Below, one piece after another: positions 9,149-19,409 of a DNA stretch of 64,000 nt (its first letter is position 1; each line of letters starts with the position of its first letter). The notes under the pieces were generated by a model. The model did not search any database and had not been told where the DNA came from. It worked only from the letters and a program-made list of their open reading frames with translations. Both the position numbers and the translations under genes were made by a program. The DNA comes from Idiomarina ramblicola (GTDB taxonomy: Bacteria; Pseudomonadota; Gammaproteobacteria; Enterobacterales; Alteromonadaceae): contig NZ_PIQC01000003.1 of assembly GCF_003987255.1 (NCBI RefSeq), forward strand, positions 124,001 through 188,000, written 5' to 3'.

Positions 9149-9673
9149 ATGAAAAAGCTCATACTATCAACAGCGTTACTCGCAAGCGGTTCGCTTATGT
9201 TTTCAGCAGTCAGTCAGGCTGACGATCTGAACTACATCAGCGGTGGCTTTTCCGATTTCTACGACTCCGACTTCTACGTGGAAGGATCCACAGCTATCGC
9301 CCCGAACTGGGTCGGTGAAGTTCAGCTAACCGACATGGGTGACTACTCACTTCGCGCCGGAGCTAAGTACTTCTTGGACATGGGTGCTGACCAGCAGTTC
9401 AACACGTTCCTGAAAGGTGGTGTTAGTCACTACGATTTTGTTAACAGCAGCGATACCAGCCCATACGCCGGTATTGGCGCTATGACCAAACTCAGCCAGC
9501 AGACTACAGCGATTGTCGACGCAGGTTATGACTGGGGCTTAGACGGCTTCGCATCCGTTGGCGCACGCTTACGCTACGCCTTTACGGAACGGTTCTCTGC
9601 TGACGCGGGTTTCCGCGGTAACTTCAACAGCATCGACAACGAAGTTCACCTTGGCGTGACTTACCACTTCTAA
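9149..9673 (+). CDS. Small outer-membrane beta-barrel protein
   Basis: Exported protein of 174 aa with a signal peptide (1-24, ending SQA-D) and a body of alternating short beta-strands rich in Tyr, Phe and Gly. It ends VTYHF, the terminal Phe being typical of Bam-inserted barrels. An excellent ribosome-binding site (AAGGAGG) lies 6-7 nt before the ATG. The repeated pattern (VGEVQLTDMGDYSLRAGAKYF; ATAIVDAGYDWG) fits an 8-stranded barrel. No specific family such as OmpX or OmpW can be assigned with confidence and no function is proposed. It is a monocistronic unit converging on hipA. Confidence 0.75.
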   Translation: MKKLILSTALLASGSLMFSAVSQADDLNYISGGFSDFYDSDFYVEGSTAIAPNWVGEVQLTDMGDYSLRAGAKYFLDMGADQQFNTFLKGGVSHYDFVNSSDTSPYAGIGAMTKLSQQTTAIVDAGYDWGLDGFASVGARLRYAFTERFSADAGFRGNFNSIDNEVHLGVTYHF

Positions 9674-9678
9674 AAACT

Positions 9679-10890
9679 CTACGTATATTTACGTTTTTTA
9701 TGGTGTCGGTAACCACTCACGGTTGGTTCCGACACCATTATTGAACTCAAATGCTTTTCCATTGAGGGCTTCAATTCAGGAGAAACATCCCATTGATTAA
9801 ATCCTTCCATAAATGTCACTAATTTCTCAGCAAAATTAGTGATCACCAACTGGGGCTCCGCAATGCCGAAGTCTTCACCCAATTTACGTAAGTAATGCTG
9901 TGTCGGAAACTCTTTGCTACCAAACAGCTTTAACGCCATGTGGTTATCAATTGTAGGATAAATAAGAGTGTGGGTTACATCATAAATTGGCGTCAACTTT
10001 ATACGCTCAGGTGCCTCTGCACTATAATAAACTGAAAAGTTCTTTAAATGTGCATCACCGTTACCAATCAGTACGTTAAAAACAATATACTCATAAACTT
10101 TCCGAAGTTGTTCAGCACTCTGAGTAAATAACTGCACCACTTTCATTACTTGTTCATAACTGGAACGGTATTTATCAGCCGAGTCGCGCTTGGTTAAAAC
10201 ACAAAAGTCTTCCACGGCATATTTCTTATCACCGTCAATATCAAAACGCTTCATAACAAAGTGTTCTCGATTATCCGATAACCAAAACTCCGGTGTTTCC
10301 AAACCACAATAATCCGCTGCAGATAAACAGATAAACTCGTTAGCCGTTAAATTAGGAAACTCTTCATCTGCCGCCTTTACAATCAGATCTGGATAAACAA
10401 GCGTAGCTTTTTCTGAAGGAACGACAACTTTCGGCTGAACTCCGGAAATTGCTGTTTGCAGATAGAAGCGTTCCAGCAACTGCGGAAACAAAGCCTCATT
10501 CGGGTTATTCCAGGACAGAATCTCATTCAGCGCAACAGCTTCGGTTGTGCCTTCAGGTAGCTCATCGGAATGATAATTTAATGCGCCAATTCCCTTATCT
10601 CTTTGCAGAGCCAAAAGATACATTTCATCAACTTTTGCATAGCGCCGCAGCCGCTCTTCAATGTAACGCCGGACAAAACCTTCAGGCAGGTTCATTGTGA
10701 AAATAGGAGGAAGCTTGCCCGATACATAGGGGTCAAGTCTGTTCGGCATCGACAGCGAAACCGGAAAAGCTTCTTTTTCATAGCTAAAGCTGTACTGAGA
10801 GCCATGTATCAGTTGACCAGCCAGTTGACTATTAAGTCCTACATTTAGTTCTCTTACGCGAGCAGGGTATTGCGATAAACTATCAGACAT
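9679..10890 (-). CDS. hipA: HipA-type serine/threonine kinase toxin
   Basis: Toxin-kinase half of a type II system, 403 aa. E. coli HipA phosphorylates glutamyl-tRNA synthetase; the target here is not known. ATG at 10888-10890 is chosen because GGAGG lies 7 nt upstream. An N-terminal HipA domain (about 1-95) is followed by the kinase domain: SGVQPKVVV as the nucleotide loop, FVMKRFD with the ATP-binding Lys, VEDFCVL, GNGDAHLKNFS as the catalytic loop (about residue 277), and PIYDVTHT with the metal-binding Asp. All key residues are present, so it should be active. It begins 1 nt past the stop of hipB, so the two are co-translated. Its last codons overlap a hairpin at 9700-9738. Confidence 0.88.
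   Translation of the reverse strand: MSDSLSQYPARVRELNVGLNSQLAGQLIHGSQYSFSYEKEAFPVSLSMPNRLDPYVSGKLPPIFTMNLPEGFVRRYIEERLRRYAKVDEMYLLALQRDKGIGALNYHSDELPEGTTEAVALNEILSWNNPNEALFPQLLERFYLQTAISGVQPKVVVPSEKATLVYPDLIVKAADEEFPNLTANEFICLSAADYCGLETPEFWLSDNREHFVMKRFDIDGDKKYAVEDFCVLTKRDSADKYRSSYEQVMKVVQLFTQSAEQLRKVYEYIVFNVLIGNGDAHLKNFSVYYSAEAPERIKLTPIYDVTHTLIYPTIDNHMALKLFGSKEFPTQHYLRKLGEDFGIAEPQLVITNFAEKLVTFMEGFNQWDVSPELKPSMEKHLSSIMVSEPTVSGYRHHKKRKYT
9700..9738. other. Hairpin at the convergent end of the barrel gene and hipA
   Basis: ATGGTGTCGG (9700-9709) pairs with CCGACACCAT (9729-9738), with further partial pairing inside. It lies in the last codons of hipA and 27 nt past the barrel gene. No T-run follows on either strand, so it is not a standard terminator but could stabilise or separate the two 3' ends. 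Confidence 0.5.
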
Positions 10891-10891
10891 T

Positions 10892-11143
10892 TCAATCCTC
10901 CAGCGGAAACAAGTCATCAAGTTCTTCAAATGTCGGCATCTTAGTTTTAGTTATTGCTAATGAATAACCAAACAGCATTAAATACCGTTCAAAAGTCGCA
11001 ATTGAACCTAAATAAACACCGCGCTCAATAGCTGAAATGGTTTGGCGATTACTATTTACTTGCGCGGCAGCATCCGATTGCGACAATTTCTGAGCTTTTC
11101 GCTCTAGCTGCAATCGCTTGCCGATCTCTTTTCTGGGAGTCAT
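10892..11143 (-). CDS. hipB: HipB-type antitoxin, XRE-family DNA-binding protein
   Basis: Antitoxin and autorepressor of 83 aa. The first 60 residues are a Xre/Cro helix-turn-helix (KLSQSDAAAQVNSNRQTISAIERG), with an extended acidic tail (FEELDDLFPLED) that may bind HipA. It is the first gene of the operon; the toxin starts 1 nt after its stop. Two matching palindromes of the form TGACA-N8-(T/C)GTCA sit directly upstream over the promoter and are the expected HipB binding sites. Size and order match known hipBA operons. Confidence 0.88.
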   Translation of the reverse strand: MTPRKEIGKRLQLERKAQKLSQSDAAAQVNSNRQTISAIERGVYLGSIATFERYLMLFGYSLAITKTKMPTFEELDDLFPLED

Positions 11144-11156
11144 AAATCAGCCTAAT

Positions 11157-11174
11157 TGACAGTTATATATGTCA
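11157..11174. promoter_or_regulatory. HipB operator O1 (predicted)
   Basis: TGACAGTTATATATGTCA is an inverted repeat with 5-bp arms and 8-bp spacer, located between the -10 element and hipB, 14 nt ahead of the start codon. Binding would block transcription of hipBA. Confidence 0.6.
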
Positions 11175-11184
11175 TCTTAGCCTA

Positions 11185-11214
11185 AATATAAAAAATGACA
11201 AATATACACGTCAA
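11185..11214 (-). promoter_or_regulatory. Predicted hipBA promoter
   Basis: Minus-strand TTGACG (-35), 18-nt spacer, TATATT (-10). The -35 lies inside operator O2 and the -10 lies between the operators, an arrangement suited to autorepression. Confidence 0.6.
11196..11213. promoter_or_regulatory. HipB operator O2 (predicted)
   Basis: TGACAAATATACACGTCA has the same architecture as O1 with its centre 39 bp away, near four helical turns. It overlaps the -35 element and most of the spacer. Confidence 0.6.
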
Positions 11215-11290
11215 AATAAAGGAAGGGAGTTAGGTATAGGCTGGCGTCTTTCGGAAAATTTCCGGCAACGGCCAGCCAATATTTATCGGC

Positions 11291-12868
11291 TTATTCCCAC
11301 TCAATGGTGGCAGGTGGTTTGCCCGAAATATCATAAGTGACACGGGAAATTCCATTCACTTCATTAATAATCCGGTTGGATACCTTCTCTAATAACTCAT
11401 ACGGCAGATGTGCCCAACGTGCCGTCATAAAGTCGATGGTTTCTACAGCGCGAATGGCAATAACCCAGTCGTACTTACGTTGATCACCCATCACTCCGAC
11501 CGAACGTACCGGCAGGAATACCGCAAAGGCCTGACTGACTTTATTATACCAGTCGGCGTTATGCAGCTCTTCAATGAAAATTGCATCGGCACGGCGCAGT
11601 AAATCGCAGTACTCTTTCTTAATTTCACCCAGCACGCGCACACCCAAACCAGGCCCCGGGAACGGATGACGGTACAGCATGTTATAAGGCAAACCTAACT
11701 CAAGCCCAATTTTACGCACTTCGTCTTTAAATAACTCACGCAGTGGCTCAACCAGGCCTAACTTCATGTCTTCTGGTAAACCGCCTACGTTATGGTGCGA
11801 TTTAATCACGTGCGCTTTACCGGTTTTAGAACCCGCGGATTCAATTACGTCCGGGTAAATGGTTCCCTGCGCCAGCCAGTCTACTTCAGTCAGCTTACCG
11901 GCTTCTTCATCAAAAATTTCAATGAAGGTATTACCAATAATTTTGCGCTTTTTCTCCGGGTCGTTCTCGCCCGCCAACGCATCTAAAAAGCGATCTTCAG
12001 CACGTATTGGCAAAATATTCAGGCCATAGTGGTCGCCGAACATTTCCATTACCTGCTCAGCTTCATTCAGCCGCAGCAAGCCGTTATCCACAAACACGCA
12101 GGTCAGTTGGTCGCCAATGGCCTGGTGCAGCAACATAGCCGTTACCGACGAATCGACACCGCCCGACAAGCCCAAAATCACCTTGTCAGTGCCCACCTGT
12201 TCACGAATACGCTCAATAGCGTCATCAATGATTTTAGCGGGCGTCCACTGCTTCTCACAACCGCAGATGTCGCTAACGAAATGCTCCAGCATTCGCAGAC
12301 CCTGGCGCGTATGAGTCACTTCCGGGTGAAACTGAACACCGTAAAACTGACGTTCTTCATCGGCCATGGCTGCATAGGGGCAATAAGAGGTTTTAGCGAC
12401 CGTATGAAAGCCTTCGGGAATCATCTCGACTTTGTCGCCGTGGCTCATCCACACATCCAATAACGGTGCGCCAGACTCAGACACCGCGTCTTCAATGGCT
12501 TTAAACAGCGGGCTTTGCTCTACCAGCTCAATTTGCGCGTAACCAAATTCACGCTCCAGCGAACATTGCACTGAGCCACCCAGCTGATGCGCCATGGTTT
12601 GCATGCCGTAGCAGATACCAAACACCGGCACACCAGCGTTAAAAACGTAGTCTGGGGCACGCGGTGAGCCTTCTTCAGCCACACTTTCCGGACCACCGGA
12701 TAAAATAATGCCTTTAGGCGCAAAGTCACGAATGTCAGCTTCATCAACATCCCACGCCCAAAGTTCGCAGTAAACGCCAATTTCGCGAATACGGCGGGCA
12801 ATCAGCTGAGTGTACTGAGAGCCGAAATCGAGAATCAATATTCGGTGATCATGGATATCTCTAGTCAT
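11291..12868 (-). CDS. guaA: GMP synthase (glutamine-hydrolysing)
   Basis: Converts XMP to GMP using ATP and glutamine, the last step of guanine nucleotide synthesis; cytoplasmic dimer. The 525-aa length is the family norm. The class I glutamine amidotransferase domain (1-200) shows the nucleophile in FGICYGMQ and the His-Glu pair in HPEVTHT. The PP-loop ATP pyrophosphatase domain starts at [14 protein letters not shown] (about 230), and the C-terminal dimerisation domain ends [12 protein letters not shown]. It follows guaB by 11 nt and is co-transcribed with it. No anomaly was seen. Confidence 0.97.
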   Translation of the reverse strand: MTRDIHDHRILILDFGSQYTQLIARRIREIGVYCELWAWDVDEADIRDFAPKGIILSGGPESVAEEGSPRAPDYVFNAGVPVFGICYGMQTMAHQLGGSVQCSLEREFGYAQIELVEQSPLFKAIEDAVSESGAPLLDVWMSHGDKVEMIPEGFHTVAKTSYCPYAAMADEERQFYGVQFHPEVTHTRQGLRMLEHFVSDICGCEKQWTPAKIIDDAIERIREQVGTDKVILGLSGGVDSSVTAMLLHQAIGDQLTCVFVDNGLLRLNEAEQVMEMFGDHYGLNILPIRAEDRFLDALAGENDPEKKRKIIGNTFIEIFDEEAGKLTEVDWLAQGTIYPDVIESAGSKTGKAHVIKSHHNVGGLPEDMKLGLVEPLRELFKDEVRKIGLELGLPYNMLYRHPFPGPGLGVRVLGEIKKEYCDLLRRADAIFIEELHNADWYNKVSQAFAVFLPVRSVGVMGDQRKYDWVIAIRAVETIDFMTARWAHLPYELLEKVSNRIINEVNGISRVTYDISGKPPATIEWE

Positions 12869-12879
12869 TAGTCATCCTG

Positions 12880-14421
<1,542 letters not shown>

Positions 14422-14433
14422 TTATTATTGTAG

Positions 14434-15489
14434 TTAGTTCCAATAATCAAAAGATAACTCAACAGGCAGCCCTTCTATACTCGTTTTTAGCGGTTCACTG
14501 GGTTCCAGCGTCACTTTTAACACGCCGGTTTTATTATCAAACGGTCCAACCAGCATCGGTGGTAAATTTTGCGTTAACTGCGCCGGTTCGCTCACAACCG
14601 CCCGTATCTTTTCACCGTTTGGAAGTGTTGCCGTCGCTTTATTGCCAACCGCAGCATACTCAAAATACCTTGGCTCTAAATACGCAAAAATAACCGGGGT
14701 TTCACTGCCCGATACCAATGCTAACGGCTGACTTTCCTGAACATACTCTCCGGCTTTTACCAGAACATCGATAACACGCCGGTCTTTCAACACATCAATG
14801 CGCAACTCGTCGTACTGAGCCTGAAGCTTCGCCAGCTGTCTTTCCAACTCCTGACGACGCTGAGTTAACATGCCGGCCAGTGCGTTTTCATTCAGTTGCT
14901 GCTCAACCTGAAACGAGTTTGCTTTTGCAGCTTCATAACTGACCTTACTGTCTGTTACAGCACGTAAAATAACGGCCATCTCATGCGTAGGAATAACGCC
15001 AGAGCTCTTGTATTTCTGGTAAGTTTCTAAAAATTCCTGTTGCTCTGCAACACCTTCTTTGGCCACCTCAACCTGCCGTTCCAGTTGTTGAACAATTTCC
15101 TTGTCCTGCTCTCTTGAGTTTTCGGGTAACGACGCCAACACCTCTTTGAGCTTATCAATTTCAACAGCCAGTTCCGACGCGTCAAGTTCAATCAACGAGG
15201 TACCACTTGCAATTTCCTGTCCTCGCTCAACATTTACAGCTTTAACCTGACCAGCTACCGGAGAGCGCAGTTCCACTGGGTCCGTTGTTATCACACCTTC
15301 TGCAATAATAAATATAAAAGGCTTTGCAATAACCCAGCCAATAGCAACTAATGGGATCAAAAACAATAAAAGCAATAAGTACCAACGCCAACGGTATCCT
15401 GACCTTTTCGACGAGCCGTAACCAACCTTTACTCCTTTATCAACATCAGGATTCTTTTCTTTGTCGGACACGCTGAATTTAACTTTCAT
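14434..15489 (-). CDS. HlyD-like membrane-fusion (periplasmic adaptor) protein
   Basis: Inner-membrane-anchored periplasmic adaptor of 351 aa. Residues 1-32 are charged and cytoplasmic, 33-56 form one transmembrane helix, and the rest is periplasmic: a biotinyl-lipoyl-like half (RSPAVAG-like PVAGQVKAVNVERGQEI), a long coiled coil (about 115-230, rich in Glu, Gln and Lys), then the second lipoyl half and a beta-barrel domain (VLVKAGEYVQESQPLALVSG). Its start overlaps the stop of the GT2 gene as TAATG, so it is translationally coupled to the glycosyltransferase. Comparable pairings (for example Alg8 with Alg44) form polysaccharide synthase-export complexes. No ABC transporter or TolC partner is encoded nearby. 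The exported product is unknown. Confidence 0.82.
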   Translation of the reverse strand: MKVKFSVSDKEKNPDVDKGVKVGYGSSKRSGYRWRWYLLLLLFLIPLVAIGWVIAKPFIFIIAEGVITTDPVELRSPVAGQVKAVNVERGQEIASGTSLIELDASELAVEIDKLKEVLASLPENSREQDKEIVQQLERQVEVAKEGVAEQQEFLETYQKYKSSGVIPTHEMAVILRAVTDSKVSYEAAKANSFQVEQQLNENALAGMLTQRRQELERQLAKLQAQYDELRIDVLKDRRVIDVLVKAGEYVQESQPLALVSGSETPVIFAYLEPRYFEYAAVGNKATATLPNGEKIRAVVSEPAQLTQNLPPMLVGPFDNKTGVLKVTLEPSEPLKTSIEGLPVELSFDYWN

Positions 15490-16817
15490 TAAAACTTACC
15501 ACCTCGTTTAAAAACCCACCACGGCGCCATAGCGCTCTCTTCATGAGAGTGTCTGACCAACTCATTAATTAATGCGAATACGGCAACAACTCTCATAAAA
15601 ATTGAATACAAAGGAAAAATAACCAGTAACGGAAAAAGCGATAAATCCTTCTTTATACGCTCGGACATCGCTATCACAATAAACAGAAAAAAGAACATCA
15701 GAACGGCCATGTAAACAAGGTAAACACCAATAAAAAGGCTTAAAGCAACGGTTGCTGGCAAACTAATAAACAAGTAGGCGGCGTACCCAATCACAACAAA
15801 CGGCAGCACGACGTTCTGAATCCATCCGTATAAAAGCGTGAAAATATAATGTTTAAAACCCACTAACTTTGGCGAAAAAGACTGCCAATGTTTTCTGAAA
15901 AAGATAAAGAACAGATCACCGTCCCAGCGCAGCCGTTGCTTAATTAAATCTTTTAGCTTAACGGGCACATCTGTCAATGCGATAGCTAATGGCTCATACG
16001 GGATATACCAGTTGGGGTGCCGAACCTGATATTGTTTTAGCCGTATCGTCAAATCTAAGTCTTCGGCACTGTGAGTGGTCCAGCCCCCGACTTTTTCCAG
16101 TACGGACCGTCGGAAAGCGCCAAACGCTCCGGAAATATTGGTTTGCAAATTCCACTCAGCTAACCCCGTCTTACTTCCCTGCATCGACATGAGGTACTCA
16201 ATACTCTGAAACTTAGCAAAAATCGATTCACCTGAGTTTCTGACTCTTATTGCGCCACTGGTCGCTGGCACTCTGGGGTCTTCAAAATGCGGCACAATTC
16301 GTGCGATCATATCGTTATCAAACGACGTATCGCCATCCAGAGCAAGAACGATCTCTCCCGTAGCAGTATCCAAGCCAGCATTACAACTCGATACTCGGCC
16401 ACCTCGTTGCCATTTCGGCAGAACAATAATTTTTCTGTTGTCCGCCGTCTGTTGCTTAGCAACCCTTAGCGCCGTTTCGTAGGTTTCTTTATTCTGCACC
16501 GCACCATCAACCACCAGTATAATCTCTATACTGCCCGGATACGTTTGCTCTGCCAGAGACTTTGCAGTCAGAGCAATGGCTTCACCCTCGGAGTAACACG
16601 TAACAATGCAGGAAACCCGGGGTTGATAAAAACTCACCGTATCCTGCCGAGTCATTTCTCTATAGTGATACCGCAAAATCCCGGTGACAATCAGGATGAT
16701 CAACGGCGTTTCATACAAGATGAAAACCGGTATCAACCCAAAAGCCACTAAAAAATCCGCTGATGCCTGATGAATCGTATCAACCAGCAAATAAAGGATG
16801 GTATTTAAGTCACTCAT
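15489..16817 (-). CDS. Membrane-embedded processive-type GT2 glycosyltransferase
   Basis: Predicted inner-membrane polysaccharide synthase of 442 aa, of the hyaluronan/cellulose/poly-GlcNAc synthase type. One or two N-terminal membrane spans (about 22-48) precede a cytosolic GT-A domain with VVDGA, LALDGDTSFDND (about 157-168), HSAEDLDLTIRL with the catalytic Asp, and QRLRWDGD, the Q-x-x-R-W motif of processive synthases. Three to four C-terminal spans follow (about 300-425). Its ATG overlaps the preceding gene's stop (ATGA), and its own stop overlaps the HlyD-like start. The donor sugar cannot be read from sequence, but a galE-like epimerase lies 1.5 kb upstream in the same direction. Confidence 0.88.
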   Translation of the reverse strand: MSDLNTILYLLVDTIHQASADFLVAFGLIPVFILYETPLIILIVTGILRYHYREMTRQDTVSFYQPRVSCIVTCYSEGEAIALTAKSLAEQTYPGSIEIILVVDGAVQNKETYETALRVAKQQTADNRKIIVLPKWQRGGRVSSCNAGLDTATGEIVLALDGDTSFDNDMIARIVPHFEDPRVPATSGAIRVRNSGESIFAKFQSIEYLMSMQGSKTGLAEWNLQTNISGAFGAFRRSVLEKVGGWTTHSAEDLDLTIRLKQYQVRHPNWYIPYEPLAIALTDVPVKLKDLIKQRLRWDGDLFFIFFRKHWQSFSPKLVGFKHYIFTLLYGWIQNVVLPFVVIGYAAYLFISLPATVALSLFIGVYLVYMAVLMFFFLFIVIAMSERIKKDLSLFPLLVIFPLYSIFMRVVAVFALINELVRHSHEESAMAPWWVFKRGGKF

Positions 16818-18217
16818 AACACGTTGGCTTTCACCTGGTTTAGCCTGTCAATTAACCATTCCTCAACATTACTGCCAATATCATCCGGCAGTTCCAGCAC
16901 TTTCAGTTCCAGCTGCAACAGCTGATCGTGCTGTTGACTCTTAACATTTTCCAGCTTTTTAATAACCGCACTCAGTTGCTTCAATTCAGTGACCGGAAAC
17001 AACATCAGCAAACCACCTTCGCTATCGTTACAGCATGCGTCTGTCATTCGGGTCACACTTTTCAGGCGTTCCTGGATAGCATCCAGCCGAATCATGCCTT
17101 CAACTTCACCTTTATCTTTCAGGAACTCAGCTAAGTTGAGCGCCTGAAGAGAAATCACGGTGTGGTGCATATTGTGGCGTTTAGCCAGTTTATTCAGCCA
17201 TTCCAGAAGCCAGTAGAACTGACTGTATGACATCTGATCACCTACAGAGGGCATCAGCGTGAAATGAGACATTCCCCGGCGAACTAACGCCCCACCGAAC
17301 ACGCTAAGGCTGTAGTGATAAACATTTCTTATCTGCAGTTTGTCTAACGGGTTATGTACGTGACAATGAAGGCATTCAGCCACCACCAGAGACTCGCTGA
17401 ATAAATGTTCACAGCTTTGGCACTTGCTCGTCTCTATTGGACGATCATAGTCCGTTCCAATATGGCGTAACTTCGTTAAGCAGTTGGGGCACGTGAGTGA
17501 GGAACGGGTTTTAAAAGCCTCTTGATTTCCGACATGACCACAGTTAAAGCAATGCAAACTGCTTTGCACTTTCGTATCAATACTTTCACACTTAGGACAC
17601 ACATCTACGTAATTCAAATGACCCGACTGACAGCTTGCACAATAACGGACACGGTTAGTCAGTGTATCTTTATTTATCCAGTCATTTTCTACCAGCGCGG
17701 CCAACCAACGCTCCGTTTCACCTAACTCAATACCAAACGCACTCAACAGCGGGTAACTGAAGAGATAACTTTTTGATGGTTGCATTCGCGGAGTCAGAAG
17801 CTCGTCGTGCAGCCACAAATAGGTTAATAATTTAAACTTTGGGTCATCATCGTAAGTCAGGTTAACTTTCGCGGTTCGAATCCGGTAGTGTTCAAACGCA
17901 TCCAGACAGTCTTCATTCCAGACGCCATTACTTAAAAATGGGGATAACGTACTCTCATGTTCAACAAAAATCTTGCTCAATGCGGTTACTGAACATTTTC
18001 TTAGTTCATTAAGCTGAATATCCTGTTCTTCAGAATCTAATGAAAAGACAATCAACTCCGGCGCGTGTTCACTGGCTATCAACTCTTTAGCGCTGTGGTA
18101 GTGTCGAAAACTGGGGTGCCAGTGCTCTTCGGTATAGTCACCTATCCAAGCAAAACTGTCAGGAGGGGGTAATTGAGCGTCACTGCGTTTTACGTTATTT
18201 GCCGTACTCTGAATCAA
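16814..18217 (-). CDS. Zinc-ribbon TackOD1-like protein with degenerate GGDEF domain
   Basis: Cytoplasmic protein of 467 aa with no signal or membrane span, first gene of a coupled trio. Residues about 20-100 look like a degenerate receiver-type domain. Residues 193-285 carry twelve cysteines in six C-x-x-C pairs (193/196, 207/210, 223/226, 243/246, 266/269, 282/285), forming three zinc ribbons; this resembles the TackOD1 metal-binding domain. Residues about 330-430 align by eye with a GGDEF domain, but the signature reads EGGLLMLFP, so the catalytic Asp-Glu pair is lost. It overlaps the GT2 start as ATGA. Inference: a regulatory subunit that gates the synthase, perhaps by sensing metal or a nucleotide. 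Not a classical PilZ receptor. The domain names are from memory and need a profile search. Confidence 0.75.
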   Translation of the reverse strand: MIQSTANNVKRSDAQLPPPDSFAWIGDYTEEHWHPSFRHYHSAKELIASEHAPELIVFSLDSEEQDIQLNELRKCSVTALSKIFVEHESTLSPFLSNGVWNEDCLDAFEHYRIRTAKVNLTYDDDPKFKLLTYLWLHDELLTPRMQPSKSYLFSYPLLSAFGIELGETERWLAALVENDWINKDTLTNRVRYCASCQSGHLNYVDVCPKCESIDTKVQSSLHCFNCGHVGNQEAFKTRSSLTCPNCLTKLRHIGTDYDRPIETSKCQSCEHLFSESLVVAECLHCHVHNPLDKLQIRNVYHYSLSVFGGALVRRGMSHFTLMPSVGDQMSYSQFYWLLEWLNKLAKRHNMHHTVISLQALNLAEFLKDKGEVEGMIRLDAIQERLKSVTRMTDACCNDSEGGLLMLFPVTELKQLSAVIKKLENVKSQQHDQLLQLELKVLELPDDIGSNVEEWLIDRLNQVKANVL

Positions 18218-18326
18218 ACTGCGTTACCTACTACATTGAATAAAAAATGTTCAGAGAATAAATGGTAATAAAAAACACAACCGCACACAACAGTTTGTTA
18301 ACAAAACACCCCGTTAAACAGCTCTT

Positions 18327-19349
18327 TTATTTAAATCCATCCGGATACTGGCAATACCAACGCCAGGCATCTGTGCACATGTCATTTAAGTTTCTTGTCG
18401 CTTTCCAGTTAAGTTCACGCTCGGCCTTAGATGAATCCGCCCAACTCATTGCGATATCACCAGAGCGGCGCTCCGCTAAAACGCATTCAATGCGTTTACC
18501 ACTCTGTTTTTCAAACGCTCTGACCAATTCTTTTACGCTGTACCCTTTGCCGGTACCTAAGTTAAATACAGACAACCTTTGCTGCTGAACACGGCGGTTT
18601 AAATGCTCTATTGCTTTCACATGACCACTCGCAAGATCCTGTACATGAATGAAATCGCGCACGCCGCTGCCATCTTTAGTAGGGTAGTCGTTGCCGAATA
18701 TGGACAGCTGTTCTTTTTGTCCACTGGCCACCTGCATTACAATTGGCATTAAGTTTGTGGGCTCTTGCGATAAGTCCTCACCTATTTCACCGCTTTCATG
18801 CGCACCAACGGGGTTAAAATAACGCAATAACACCACATTCCAGTTATCGGAAGCCGCTGCAATATCGCTCAGAATCTGCTCAGCCATAAGCTTTGTGCGT
18901 CCATATGGCGTCAGCGGTGTTTGCAGCGGTGACTCTTCAGATAGCGGCATTTTTTCTGCATCACCGTATACCGCAGCCGAAGAACTAAACACCAACTTAC
19001 CCACCCCGACGCTCTGCATGGCTTCGCACAAACTCAGGGTACCGCAAACGTTGGTTTGGTAATATTGCAAAGGCTTTTCGACTGATTCATTCACTGCTTT
19101 AAGAGCGGCAAAATGAATAACAGCATCAAAACTCCCCTGAGCCATTATTTGCTTCAGCCACTGAGTATCTAAGACTGACCCTTGACTAAAAGTCAGTTCG
19201 CGCCCGGACAGCTTTTCGATACGAGTAATGACCTCGTAGCTTGAGTTTGATAAGTCATCGATAATGTGAACATCATACCCCTGCTCCAACAATTGCAAGG
19301 CCGTATGACTGCCTATGTAGCCAGCACCTCCGGTGACCAGTATGTTCAT
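18327..19349 (-). CDS. galE: UDP-glucose 4-epimerase
   Basis: Interconverts UDP-glucose and UDP-galactose (NAD+-dependent, extended SDR fold), cytoplasmic. The ATG at 19347-19349 is preferred over a TTG one codon earlier because GGAGG is 8 nt upstream. The 340-aa protein has the Rossmann motif TGGAGYIGSH near residue 7, the catalytic Ser in SSSAAVYG and YGRTK (Y-x-x-x-K). It is 109 nt upstream of the TackOD1-like gene in the same direction and may supply precursor to it. A second galE is at 52871-53884; this copy is separate from the capsule block. Confidence 0.93.
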   Translation of the reverse strand: MNILVTGGAGYIGSHTALQLLEQGYDVHIIDDLSNSSYEVITRIEKLSGRELTFSQGSVLDTQWLKQIMAQGSFDAVIHFAALKAVNESVEKPLQYYQTNVCGTLSLCEAMQSVGVGKLVFSSSAAVYGDAEKMPLSEESPLQTPLTPYGRTKLMAEQILSDIAAASDNWNVVLLRYFNPVGAHESGEIGEDLSQEPTNLMPIVMQVASGQKEQLSIFGNDYPTKDGSGVRDFIHVQDLASGHVKAIEHLNRRVQQQRLSVFNLGTGKGYSVKELVRAFEKQSGKRIECVLAERRSGDIAMSWADSSKAERELNWKATRNLNDMCTDAWRWYCQYPDGFK

Positions 19350-19409
19350 CAAAATAACCTCCGTGTAAATGCCTACGACGACAAACCGGCTCTTACAGGC
19401 CGTAAGACA

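Noticed and set aside
11239-11277. GGCTGGC/GCCAGCC hairpin downstream of guaA as a terminator.
   Set aside because: The loop is long (25 nt) and no T-run follows; the stem alone is weak evidence, so it was not listed.
18294-18305. Palindrome TTTGTTAACAAA between galE and the TackOD1-like gene as an operator.
   Set aside because: An AT-rich 12-mer like this is common by chance and there is no second copy.
19391-19407. Short TCTTAC/GTAAGA hairpin between the lipoprotein gene and galE as an attenuator or riboswitch.
   Set aside because: Only a 6-bp stem without T-run or conserved surroundings.
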